Below, piece by piece: positions 1 to 6,460 of a stretch of 7,163 nucleotides of DNA. Origin of the DNA: CAZTWC01 sp964617105 [NCBI: uncultured Myxococcia bacterium] (GTDB taxonomy: Bacteria; CAZTWC01); assembly GCA_964617105.1 (NCBI GenBank), contig CAZTWC010000194.1, positions 1 through 7,163 on the forward strand, given 5' to 3'. Within the stretch, counting starts at the first letter, position 1, and each line of letters begins with the position of its first letter. Position numbers and translations under genes: made by a program. Under the pieces are notes generated by a model that was not told where the DNA came from, ran no database searches, and saw only the letters and a list, made by a program, of their open reading frames with translations.

Positions 1-2124
1 CACTCCCGGCTAAAACTGGACCGGATTGAAAAGATTTTTGGCGGTACCGATATGCTTATGGTGGTTATCGATACTGAGGATATTCTTAAACCAGCCACTC
101 TGTCCCGGTTAAAAAAGATATCAAAAGCCATGGAGCGGCTCAAGGATCTAGATAGTATAATGAGCCTGTTTACCCTCAAGGATATTAAGGGTGAAGATGG
201 CCAGATGCTGGTGGATCCCATGGTTAAGAGGATTCCTAAATCTTTGGCCGCCAGGGAGAAATTGCGGCAGAGAATAAAAGAGAATGATCTGGTCTATGAA
301 AGCGTAATCAGCACCGATTTCAAGACCTCCATTATAATAGGTATGGTGAAGAATACCGCCCAGGATGCTGGTCTGGTGTCATCTATAAAACAAATAGTTT
401 CTGACCATCCCGGACCAGAGGCCGTCCATCTGGCCGGCTTGCCCTTTATTCGAGAAAATATCAGTAAAAATATTCGTGGAGATTTGCAACGTTTTTTGCC
501 CTTTGGCCTGTTGATCATGCTGATATTTCTCTTTGTGGCCTTCAGGCAACTACGTGGAGTAGTGCTGCCTTTTCTGGTGGTGGTGATGGCCATTCTGTTC
601 ACTATGGGGATGATCCCCTTTTTGGGCTGGAAACTACAGATGATCATGGTAATTTTGCCGGTTATTATGGTTGCGGTGGCCAACGACTACGGCATTCACT
701 TAATGGCTCGTTACCAGGAGGAAAATTTTCCGGGCTGCCATTTGGATAAAAAAGAGTTGAGTAGACGGGTTTTCAAGGCCTTGAGCGGGCCAGTGTTCTT
801 TGCCGGCATAACTACCATGGCCGGCCTGTTGTGCCTTTTGAGCCATATTATTGTGCCAGCCCAAAAAATGGGCGTTTTAGCCGCCGTGGGAATTGCCTAT
901 GCTCTATTGGCCAGCATTCTCTTTATTCCAGCGGTGTTGTCGATTATGCCCCGGGCCAAACCCCTGGCCTCAATGGATCCCCAGGCCATAAAAAAGCCGC
1001 TTTTAGAACGTTTGCTGTTCAGGATAGTCAATATGGTGGGCAACCACCCCAAGAAGGTGTTGCACTTCTCGGTGATAATTACCATCTTATTAGCCTCGGG
1101 CACCTATTTTTTAGAAGTGGATACCAACCCCATCCACTATTATCCACCTGACCACCCCCTGGTTAAATCTTCGCTTTTGGTAAATGATAAGTTTGGTGGT
1201 ATAACTGCTTTGTCAATAATCGCTAAAGACGATATCAAGGCCCCCAAAGTGCTGCGCCAACTGGATCTTCTGGAGAAAAAATTAAGCAGCCATCCCTATA
1301 TTGGCCAGAGTGTTTCTATTGCCAAAGTGGTGCGCCGGATGAACAGAGTTATGCACGACAATCACCCGGAAAAGGACCGGCTACCAGATAACCGTAAAGC
1401 GGTAGCCCAGTATTTTTTATTGTATTCTATGAGTGGTGAGCCGGAGGATTTCGAGCGGCTGGTTGATTTCGATTATAAGCACGCCAATGTTACTGCCCGC
1501 ATAAACACTCTCAGTACCGGAAAAATATCGGAAACCGTAAAATATGTTAATGACTATGTTAATGGGCTGCCGGAAAGTCCCTTTGTTTTAACCGGTGGTT
1601 TTGCCGAAGTGCTGGCTGAGTTGGATCGGGAGATCGTAGCAGGTCAGGTTAAGAGTCTGTTATTGTCGCTATTGGCCGTGTCCTTATTGGTTATGCTTTT
1701 ATTTCGCTCGGTCAGTGCCGGTTTTATTACCATTTTGCCTCTAGGCCTGGCCATCTCTATCCTGTTCGGGCTGATGGGAATTTTGCAAATACCCCTCAAC
1801 ATCGCCACTGCTATGCTTTCCTCGATTATGATCGGTGTGGGAGTTGACTATACCATCCACTTTCTGTGGCGTTACCGCATAGAACGGCGCCAACATCCGG
1901 CTGTGCAGGCGGTGGCGATCACTTTGACCACCACCGGTCGGGGAATAGTTTTTAACGCCCTTTCAGTAATAATCGGATTTTCCGTGCTGATGTTAAGTTC
2001 TTTTATGCCGGTGCAATTCTTCGGTTTTTTGGTGCTGGTCTCTATCAGTATCTGTCTGCTGGGGGCAATGGTGGTCCTGCCGGCCCTGGTTTTATTGGTT
2101 AAGCCCTCATTTTTAGAACCATGA
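1..2124 (+). CDS. RND superfamily (MMPL/COG1033-type) exporter, 5'-truncated
   Basis: This is an inner-membrane, proton-driven exporter of the RND superfamily, in the predicted-exporter branch related to MMPL and hopanoid transporters. The frame is open to base 1, so the first visible Met (base 52) is internal and the true start lies upstream. Counting from that Met, hydrophobic segments lie near residues 148-165, 170-190, 196-212, 246-264, 273-298, 336-353, 534-551, 556-576, 580-602, 631-650 and 655-683. These fit TM2-TM12 of the 12-TM fold. The missing part is TM1 and the start of the first periplasmic loop. The two halves are internally repeated: NDYGIH in TM4 (D212) and GVDYTIH in TM10 (D599) occupy equivalent places and are the likely proton-relay acids. 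Two large extracytoplasmic loops precede TM2 and TM8. The stop overlaps the next start. Substrate cannot be told; lipids or hydrophobic molecules are typical of the family. The family call is firm. Confidence 0.93.
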   Translation, partial: HSRLKLDRIEKIFGGTDMLMVVIDTEDILKPATLSRLKKISKAMERLKDLDSIMSLFTLKDIKGEDGQMLVDPMVKRIPKSLAAREKLRQRIKENDLVYESVISTDFKTSIIIGMVKNTAQDAGLVSSIKQIVSDHPGPEAVHLAGLPFIRENISKNIRGDLQRFLPFGLLIMLIFLFVAFRQLRGVVLPFLVVVMAILFTMGMIPFLGWKLQMIMVILPVIMVAVANDYGIHLMARYQEENFPGCHLDKKELSRRVFKALSGPVFFAGITTMAGLLCLLSHIIVPAQKMGVLAAVGIAYALLASILFIPAVLSIMPRAKPLASMDPQAIKKPLLERLLFRIVNMVGNHPKKVLHFSVIITILLASGTYFLEVDTNPIHYYPPDHPLVKSSLLVNDKFGGITALSIIAKDDIKAPKVLRQLDLLEKKLSSHPYIGQSVSIAKVVRRMNRVMHDNHPEKDRLPDNRKAVAQYFLLYSMSGEPEDFERLVDFDYKHANVTARINTLSTGKISETVKYVNDYVNGLPESPFVLTGGFAEVLAELDREIVAGQVKSLLLSLLAVSLLVMLLFRSVSAGFITILPLGLAISILFGLMGILQIPLNIATAMLSSIMIGVGVDYTIHFLWRYRIERRQHPAVQAVAITLTTTGRGIVFNALSVIIGFSVLMLSSFMPVQFFGFLVLVSISICLLGAMVVLPALVLLVKPSFLEP

Positions 2125-2966
2125 CATTTAAAAGACTACTATATTTATTGCTCAAGATCGTTCTGTTGAGTTTTTTATTTTGGAACCTGCTGTTCTATTT
2201 TTTTCAGGAATATATTATCTTTCCCGGACATTATTCAGAGAAACCAACAGACCTGGCCAGTCCAATATCTTTGGAAAAATCTTTTGAACGCATCTGGATT
2301 AAAACCGAAAATGGTGACTCAGTAGAGGCCTGGTTTATGCCCAGTTTGAGAAGTAACTTTCCTGATAAACCTAATCCTGCGGTTATCTTCTTACATGGAA
2401 ACGGTAGATCAATAGATTATTGGCCTGGGCGGCTGCATCAGTATAGACACTGGGGGTTTTCGGTGCTCCTGCCCGAATACCGAGGTTATGGGCGTTCACA
2501 GGGAAATCCGGGACAAATTGGAATTATCAATGATATGATTAAGTTTCGCCAGTGGTTAGTCAGCCGATCTGATATCGATCCCCAAAAGATCGTGTATCAT
2601 GGATTTTCTATTGGCGGCGGTGTAGCCTGCCAACTGGCGGCCAGGGTGGAGCCTGCAGCCCTGATCCTGCAGTCCACCTTTATCAACGCCTCCCGCATGA
2701 CCATCAGGCATCTGGCTTTCCCTTTTTTGCTCCGCCATCCATTTGCCAATGATCAGGTGTTATCAAACCTCAACACACCGGTTCTTATTATGCATGGCAC
2801 TAATGATCTCACTATCCCGGTTTCTCACAGCCGCCAATTACACAACCTGGCTAAAAATTCCACCTATTATGAGGAAGAAACAGCAGGCCATCACCTGTCA
2901 ATCGACAGCCGCTATTGGAAGAGGATAAGAAATTTTTTATCCCTTCACCTGGAGGATAAAAAATAG
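2121..2966 (+). CDS. Membrane-anchored alpha/beta hydrolase (BEM46/ABHD13-like)
   Basis: A 281-residue serine hydrolase of the alpha/beta fold. Residues about 5-28 form one hydrophobic segment with a Lys/Arg-containing start, read as an uncleaved N-terminal anchor. The catalytic domain follows: an oxyanion-type HGNG motif at 92-95, the PEYRGYGRS strand-loop at 118-126, the nucleophile elbow GFSIG with Ser163, the acid Asp229 in HGTND, and His257 in AGHH. A complete Ser-Asp-His triad is therefore present. The order and spacing match the BEM46/ABHD13/YfhR-like group, whose substrates are mostly unknown (esters, lipids). The start overlaps the exporter stop as ATGA with no strong Shine-Dalgarno, which suggests translational coupling. 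This points to a role beside the exporter, for example acting on a lipid substrate, but that is inference. Which side of the membrane the domain faces is not settled by the sequence. Confidence 0.9.
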   Translation: MTFKRLLYLLLKIVLLSFLFWNLLFYFFQEYIIFPGHYSEKPTDLASPISLEKSFERIWIKTENGDSVEAWFMPSLRSNFPDKPNPAVIFLHGNGRSIDYWPGRLHQYRHWGFSVLLPEYRGYGRSQGNPGQIGIINDMIKFRQWLVSRSDIDPQKIVYHGFSIGGGVACQLAARVEPAALILQSTFINASRMTIRHLAFPFLLRHPFANDQVLSNLNTPVLIMHGTNDLTIPVSHSRQLHNLAKNSTYYEEETAGHHLSIDSRYWKRIRNFLSLHLEDKK

Positions 2967-2968
2967 TA

Positions 2969-2978
2969 TTGTATACAA
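2969..2978. promoter_or_regulatory. 10-bp palindrome in the short gap before the cupin gene
   Basis: TTGTATACAA is a perfect inverted repeat starting 3 nt after the hydrolase stop, in the 49-bp gap before the cupin gene. The gap is AT-rich. I could not fit a convincing -35/-10 pair: TTGTAT and TAATTT are present but about 20 nt apart. It could be a small operator or chance. It is listed because it is the only structured sequence between these two genes. Confidence 0.2.
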
Positions 2979-3003
2979 AGTTAATAGTAGTGCGTAATTT
3001 TTT

Positions 3004-3008
3004 AGGAG
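3004..3008 (+). promoter_or_regulatory. Shine-Dalgarno of the cupin gene
   Basis: AGGAG ends 7 nt before the ATG at 3016 and fixes that start. It shows the cupin gene has its own ribosome entry and is not coupled to the hydrolase upstream. Confidence 0.8.
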
Positions 3009-3015
3009 AAAAAAC

Positions 3016-3285
3016 ATGGAGATTAAAATCGATAAATTTGATAAACATCAACTAAACCAAAAACAGGTATTTTCATGGCCTATTTGGGAAAAAGAGGTCT
3101 CCTCTTTTGATTGGCATTACGACACCACTGAAGAGTGTTTCCTGCTGGAAGGTGAAGTCACGGTCAAAACCAAAGATGGCCATAGTGTAACCTTTCAAAA
3201 AGGTGATTTTGTTACTTTTCCCCAGGGACTGTCATGCCACTGGGAGATAACCAAAGCGGTCAGAAAACACTACAATTTTTCCTAA
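3016..3285 (+). CDS. Small cupin-domain protein (Cupin_3/DUF861-like)
   Basis: An 89-residue single-domain cupin, cytoplasmic (no signal peptide). The family pattern is clear: FDWHYDTTEECFLLEGEVTV (residues 31-50), then DGHSVTF (54-60), KGDFVTFPQGLSCHW (62-76) and a closing VRKHYNF. This W-Y-E-C-LEGEV / GDFV-FP-GL-C-W spacing is typical of the Cupin_3 (DUF861, EutQ-like) group. Small members are widespread and rarely have a known activity. His34 and the Glu residues at 39-40 and 45 fall where cupin motif 1 ligands lie, but motif 2 has only Cys74-His75 rather than the classical His, so metal binding is uncertain. It carries its own Shine-Dalgarno and ends 5 nt before the likely start of the Fe-S protein gene, so the two are probably co-transcribed. 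A role as a small-molecule or metal sensor or accessory to that protein is possible but unproven. Confidence 0.88.
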   Translation: MEIKIDKFDKHQLNQKQVFSWPIWEKEVSSFDWHYDTTEECFLLEGEVTVKTKDGHSVTFQKGDFVTFPQGLSCHWEITKAVRKHYNFS

Positions 3286-3290
3286 AAACT

Positions 3291-4187
3291 ATGGAATCGA
3301 TAAAAAAAATATTAACCGACAAAGTGGTCTCCCTGTTTGAGGATCGTGTTCTTACCTGGCTTAGAGAAAAATATTTTACCGAAAGAGCGGTAAGCGCAAC
3401 TGGAGCAAAAAGGGTATTTGAGTCATACCGGTATTTCTTTAAACTGGAGAATTTCAAAATTATCAACCGCTTTTTACCTCAGTTCAAAGCGGAAAAAAGC
3501 ACTATGTCCTGGCTGCCAACCAATAAAACAATAGAAGTAAACCTGCCGATAAAAACCACTGATATCGCTTTGCCATCCAAAGTTCTGGATCATTTTATAG
3601 AAAAAGCCAGCCACCGGGTTATCGTCAATTTTTGCGGCTGCCGAAAGGCTATGGGATGTAACCAGTACAACCATAACCTGGGCTGCCTGATGATGGGAGA
3701 GTCAGCTTTATTGATACCCAAAATATCACGGCGCGAAGTAGGTATAGAAGAGGCTAAAGAGCATGTTAAAAAAGCGATTGACTCCGGGCTTATTCCTCTT
3801 ACCGGCAAAGCCCGTATAGATAATGATATTTTTATGATCCCCGATAGGGGAAAATTGATGACGGTTTGTTTTTGCTGCGAATGCTGCTGTATAGCCCGGT
3901 TTACCCAGGATATCACCCTGGAAGCACTGGAAAATATTAATCCAACGGTAGAGGGACTTTCGATAGAAGTTACTGATAAATGTACTGCCTGTGGAACCTG
4001 CCTGTCAAAATGCTATATCGATGCAATCAACATAGTTGACGACCGGGCAGTTATTGGTGCCCGTTGCCGTATTTGTGGACGTTGCGCCAAACATTGTGAA
4101 CAAAAGGCCATTAAACTGAAAATCGACAATGTCAATGCTGCTCAAGATGTTATCAACCGAATCGAGACTTATGTAGATGTCACATGA
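3291..4187 (+). CDS. Cysteine-rich Fe-S protein with C-terminal 2x[4Fe-4S] ferredoxin domain
   Basis: A soluble 298-residue protein with 18 cysteines in three blocks. Block 1 (115-132) is CGCR followed by C123 and C132. Block 2 (193-200) is the patch CFCCECCC with six Cys in eight residues. Block 3 is a bacterial-type ferredoxin domain with two perfect CxxCxxCxxxC motifs: C231, C234, C237, C241 and C259, C262, C265, C269. The ferredoxin domain should hold two [4Fe-4S] clusters; the first two blocks could hold another cluster or metal. The N-terminal 110 residues are helical-looking and lack Cys. I recognise the layout as a type found in anaerobes but know no assigned function. An in-frame ATG at 3234, with AGGGA 5 nt upstream, would add 19 residues. 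I prefer 3291 because the longer form is read through conserved cupin codons, although 3291 has no clear Shine-Dalgarno and would rely on coupling to the cupin stop. Electron transfer or redox sensing is inferred. Confidence 0.85.
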   Translation: MESIKKILTDKVVSLFEDRVLTWLREKYFTERAVSATGAKRVFESYRYFFKLENFKIINRFLPQFKAEKSTMSWLPTNKTIEVNLPIKTTDIALPSKVLDHFIEKASHRVIVNFCGCRKAMGCNQYNHNLGCLMMGESALLIPKISRREVGIEEAKEHVKKAIDSGLIPLTGKARIDNDIFMIPDRGKLMTVCFCCECCCIARFTQDITLEALENINPTVEGLSIEVTDKCTACGTCLSKCYIDAINIVDDRAVIGARCRICGRCAKHCEQKAIKLKIDNVNAAQDVINRIETYVDVT

Positions 4188-4192
4188 TTACC

Positions 4193-4385
4193 CTAAATAG
4201 TTACCGTCCGAAAACCCCCTTCTGCTACGAATTCGGCTGCATCTCGGCTAACTGTGTTGCAGAACCTAAAATCGTCCTCGACGTAGTTAAAACTACGCCT
4301 GTGGCGATTTCAGAACCTGCGCCTTGTTATCCGAGCGCATCCAAATTCTCGCGACGAAGTGAATTCTCGGACGGTAACTAAATAG
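4193..4385. mobile_element. MITE-like imperfect palindrome with terminal inverted repeats and flanking direct repeat
   Basis: This non-coding gap holds a long inverted repeat. TAGTTACCGTCCGA at 4198-4211 is matched exactly by TCGGACGGTAACTA at 4367-4380. Similarity continues inward along both arms, with shared blocks such as CTTC, GAATT-GG-TGC, CTCGG-TAAC, GCAG and AAATCG, to a centre where CGTAGTT and AACTACG flank 2 nt (4280-4295). The octamer CTAAATAG occurs as a direct repeat at 4193-4200 and 4378-4385, just at the ends, as a target-site duplication would; a 6-bp TAAATA reading with slightly longer ends is equally possible. The element begins 6 nt after the Fe-S gene stop and ends at the Shine-Dalgarno of the next gene. 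It encodes no transposase, so a non-autonomous element is the best reading. Its transcript would fold into a stem of roughly 85-90 nt per arm with many mismatches. A family name cannot be given from the sequence alone. Confidence 0.75.
4280..4295. repeat. Central hairpin of the palindromic element
   Basis: CGTAGTT and AACTACG form a perfect 7-bp stem around a 2-nt centre, marking the symmetry axis of the whole 4193-4385 element. In RNA the tip would open to a larger loop. No T-run follows on the + strand, so it does not look like an intrinsic terminator. Confidence 0.7.
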
Positions 4386-4391
4386 AAAGGA
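4386..4391 (+). promoter_or_regulatory. Shine-Dalgarno of the solute-binding protein gene
   Basis: AAAGGA ends 7 nt before the ATG at 4399 and supports that start over the internal ATG at 4414. It directly abuts the right-hand direct repeat of the palindromic element, so folding of the element could affect ribosome access. Confidence 0.7.
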
Positions 4392-4398
4392 AAACCAA

Positions 4399-5163
4399 AT
4401 GAATAGACTAGTAATGTTGGGTTTAATCTTTTTAGTCTTTTCCTTTTTGCCAGATGATGTTTTAGCCGGTAAAGACAAGGCTGAAGGGAAGGGGAAAAAG
4501 AGGGAGATTCTGGTTGGTTTTGGAAATGATTTTTTACCCTATCATAGCACTATAAAGAGTAAATCGATTGGTTTTGATATCGATATCATGGACGAGATAG
4601 CCAAACATATGGGGATAAATCCGGTTTATAAGCCTGGCCCCTGGAAAAAAGTGCTGTTTCAATTAAAAGCGGGAAGGTTAGATCTGGTATTGTGCGCCTC
4701 CATCACCTCTGACCGCAAAAAAATCTACCAATATACCGATTCTTACGGTGATTTCCAAGTGGTGTTGTTTGCCCCGTCCTCTGATACAAAAACTAAAGGG
4801 TTAGAGGATTTATACGGAAAAAAGGTGGCTGTTGCCGCTGGCAGCAATGACCTTGAACTTTTACGCCAATATCGCAAAATAAAGATAGTGCAGACCAAAT
4901 CTTTTGACGACACCTTACAAAAGTTGATAAATGGCCAGGTTCAAGCCGCAATTCTGGACAAGATAAAAGGGCTGTATTGGTTAAAAAAACGGGGCTTTCT
5001 CAAGCAGGTAAGAGTGGTTCCCAAAGCTTTAAAAACCGTACCCTTTGCCTCTATTGTCCGCAAAGGTAAAAATGTTGAACTGGTAAAAAAATACAATGCC
5101 GCTCTAAAAAAGATGAAAAAGAGAGGCCGTATTAAAAAGATCTACCGAAAATGGCTAGAGTGA
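4399..5163 (+). CDS. Family 3 extracellular solute-binding protein (amino-acid-type), orphan
   Basis: A 254-residue secreted periplasmic binding protein of the SBP_bac_3 (PF00497) type. The N-terminus is a signal peptide: a hydrophobic core at about 4-17, with a likely cut after VLA (residue 23). There is no lipobox Cys at the cut, so a soluble periplasmic form is expected. Family marks are the opening ILVGFGNDFLPYH (37-49), the signature GFDIDIMDEIAKHMG (58-72), DLVLCASITSDRKKIYQYTDSY (95-116) with Arg106 in the position that usually binds the ligand carboxylate, the domain 2 entry GKKVAVAAGSND (140-151), and AAILDK with Asp187. Polar amino acids are the usual ligands, but the exact ligand cannot be read. 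No permease or ATPase gene lies beside it, so it may work with distant transport genes or as a sensing protein. The mature N-terminus (KDKAEGKGKKRE) and the C-terminus (KKMKKRGRIKKIYRK) are unusually Lys/Arg-rich. Confidence 0.88.
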   Translation: MNRLVMLGLIFLVFSFLPDDVLAGKDKAEGKGKKREILVGFGNDFLPYHSTIKSKSIGFDIDIMDEIAKHMGINPVYKPGPWKKVLFQLKAGRLDLVLCASITSDRKKIYQYTDSYGDFQVVLFAPSSDTKTKGLEDLYGKKVAVAAGSNDLELLRQYRKIKIVQTKSFDDTLQKLINGQVQAAILDKIKGLYWLKKRGFLKQVRVVPKALKTVPFASIVRKGKNVELVKKYNAALKKMKKRGRIKKIYRKWLE

Positions 5164-5173
5164 CAACAAATTG

Positions 5174-5185
5174 CATTAATTAATG
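5174..5185. repeat. 12-bp AT-rich perfect palindrome at the convergent gene ends
   Basis: CATTAATTAATG is its own reverse complement. It spans the hydrogenase large subunit stop and most of the 16-bp gap to the binding-protein stop. It is too AT-rich and too short to call a terminator, and no GC-rich stem with a T-run is visible for either convergent gene. Confidence 0.4.
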
Positions 5186-6460
5186 AACCGAGCAAGAGAT
5201 GCAGGGGTCATAAGAGCGCACCAGCATGGAACAGATCTGTTCAATTTCTGTGTCGATCATTCCGTTCAAGGCTTTTTCTTTTACCAGAGTTTGCAGATCA
5301 TAGTGAATATTGGCGTTGTTTTGGGTGGTGGGAACAACGCAATTGGCTTTTAAAATTCGGCCTTTATCATCATAACTATAGTGATGAAACAGTATCCCCC
5401 TGGGGGCCTCCACAACCCCAACCCCTTCACCAGATTTGGGAGAAACAGGTAAAGATAAATCGTTCTCGTTTAACCCGTCCAGCTTGATTTGTTCAATAAG
5501 AAGAATCATCTCCTCTACAACATGAAAACACTCGACCAACCTGGCGCAATTATTCATAAAAGGATTGTGGCATCCAGGCTTTAGACCTAGTGCGGCGGCT
5601 ATTTTTTGGGCTTGGTCATGAAGATTGGCATGGTTGTTGTTGAACCGGGCCAAAGGACCAACAGCATAAGAATCTCTGGAAAGTTTGGTCCATTTGGAGG
5701 TGTTGTTTTCAATCACGAATTCATTGGTCATGGCCTGATAATCGTTAGCCGATTTTTTTACGCCATCGGAAGAGATAATTTCATCACCTGTAAAGGGATA
5801 TTTACCCAGCCCGTCCAGAGAGATATATTCTGTTTCCCTTATAAAATCGGGTATCTCAAAACTGGCAAAAAGTTCCGCCAAAGTGTTTAAATCTTTCCGG
5901 GCCGCAACCAATTCTGACTGCAATTGAATAATCTCTTCCATCTCCGGCGCTTTGGCTAAGCCACCCACTTTGAAACTTACCGGATGGGTGGTTCGGCCGG
6001 CTATTACTTGACATATTTTATTGCCCAGTCCTTTTAGGCGGGCCCCCAGGGCGACAACCTCCGGCCGTTTCTCAAGTAAAGGAAGAACGCTGGTTTCCTG
6101 AACAAAATCGGGAGCAGCCAGGAAGATGAGATGGAGAATATGGCTTTGGAGAGTCTCTCCGTGCTTGGCCAGGTTTCTCATATCTCGGGCCGTTGGTGAA
6201 ATTTTCACCCCCATGGCATTTTCGGTGGCCATAATACTGCAAAGGCAATGACTTATGGAGCATATACCACAAATTCGTGATGCTAATAGTCCGGCTCTGG
6301 TAAAATATTGCCCTTTGAGCATGGCTTCGATAAATCTTGGGGTTTCAATGATATCCCAACTGGCTTCAATCAATTTCCCCTTTACAATCCGAACGTTGAT
6401 GGCGCCATGGCCTTCAACTCGAGTAAGGGGACGGATATTTAGATTAACATCGACCTTCAT
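5180..6460 (-). CDS. Group 3 cytoplasmic [NiFe] hydrogenase large (catalytic) subunit
   Basis: A 426-residue subunit carrying the Ni-Fe centre that interconverts H2 with protons and electrons. The L0 region RVEGHG (14-19) includes Glu16. The L1 motif RICGICSISH (62-71) supplies Cys64 and Cys67. The EAPRG motif with its conserved Arg is in the C-terminal half, and the L2 motif DPCISCSVH (418-426) supplies Cys420 and Cys423. All four metal thiolates are present. The protein ends exactly at His426, so the usual C-terminal extension removed by a maturation protease is absent. Two extra Cys (72, 74) directly follow the L1 His. The length (a little shorter than typical MvhA), the lack of a signal sequence and the three-cluster partner place it among soluble group 3 enzymes (3b or 3c, less likely 3d). 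A strong Shine-Dalgarno lies inside the small-subunit gene, whose stop shares one base with this ATG (TAATG). Confidence 0.92.
   Translation of the reverse strand: MKVDVNLNIRPLTRVEGHGAINVRIVKGKLIEASWDIIETPRFIEAMLKGQYFTRAGLLASRICGICSISHCLCSIMATENAMGVKISPTARDMRNLAKHGETLQSHILHLIFLAAPDFVQETSVLPLLEKRPEVVALGARLKGLGNKICQVIAGRTTHPVSFKVGGLAKAPEMEEIIQLQSELVAARKDLNTLAELFASFEIPDFIRETEYISLDGLGKYPFTGDEIISSDGVKKSANDYQAMTNEFVIENNTSKWTKLSRDSYAVGPLARFNNNHANLHDQAQKIAAALGLKPGCHNPFMNNCARLVECFHVVEEMILLIEQIKLDGLNENDLSLPVSPKSGEGVGVVEAPRGILFHHYSYDDKGRILKANCVVPTTQNNANIHYDLQTLVKEKALNGMIDTEIEQICSMLVRSYDPCISCSVH

Noticed and set aside
52-54. ATG at 52 as the start of the RND exporter
   Set aside because: The frame is open to base 1 and the upstream residues (IEKIFGGTD) read as typical RND loop sequence. 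TM1 is also missing.
2967-3015. A sigma70-type promoter in front of the cupin gene
   Set aside because: The best -35-like and -10-like hexamers are about 20 nt apart, so the evidence is too weak to call.
3234-3290. A longer start for the Fe-S protein at ATG 3234, with AGGGA 5 nt upstream
   Set aside because: The added 19 residues are read through conserved cupin codons in another frame and have no domain character. The start at 3291, 5 nt after the cupin stop, fits better, though it is not proven.
4184-4381. A 65-codon open frame starting at ATG 4184, overlapping the Fe-S gene stop as ATGA
   Set aside because: It lies almost wholly within the palindromic element, its peptide resembles no family I know, and the open frame is explained by chance in a structured repeat.
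4193-4385. The palindrome as an intrinsic terminator or a CRISPR repeat
   Set aside because: No T-run follows the stem on the + strand, the stem is far longer and more mismatched than a terminator, and there is no repeat-spacer periodicity.
5606-5890. Open frames on the + strand opposite the hydrogenase genes
   Set aside because: They are shadows of the strongly supported minus-strand hydrogenase genes and have no recognisable domain.
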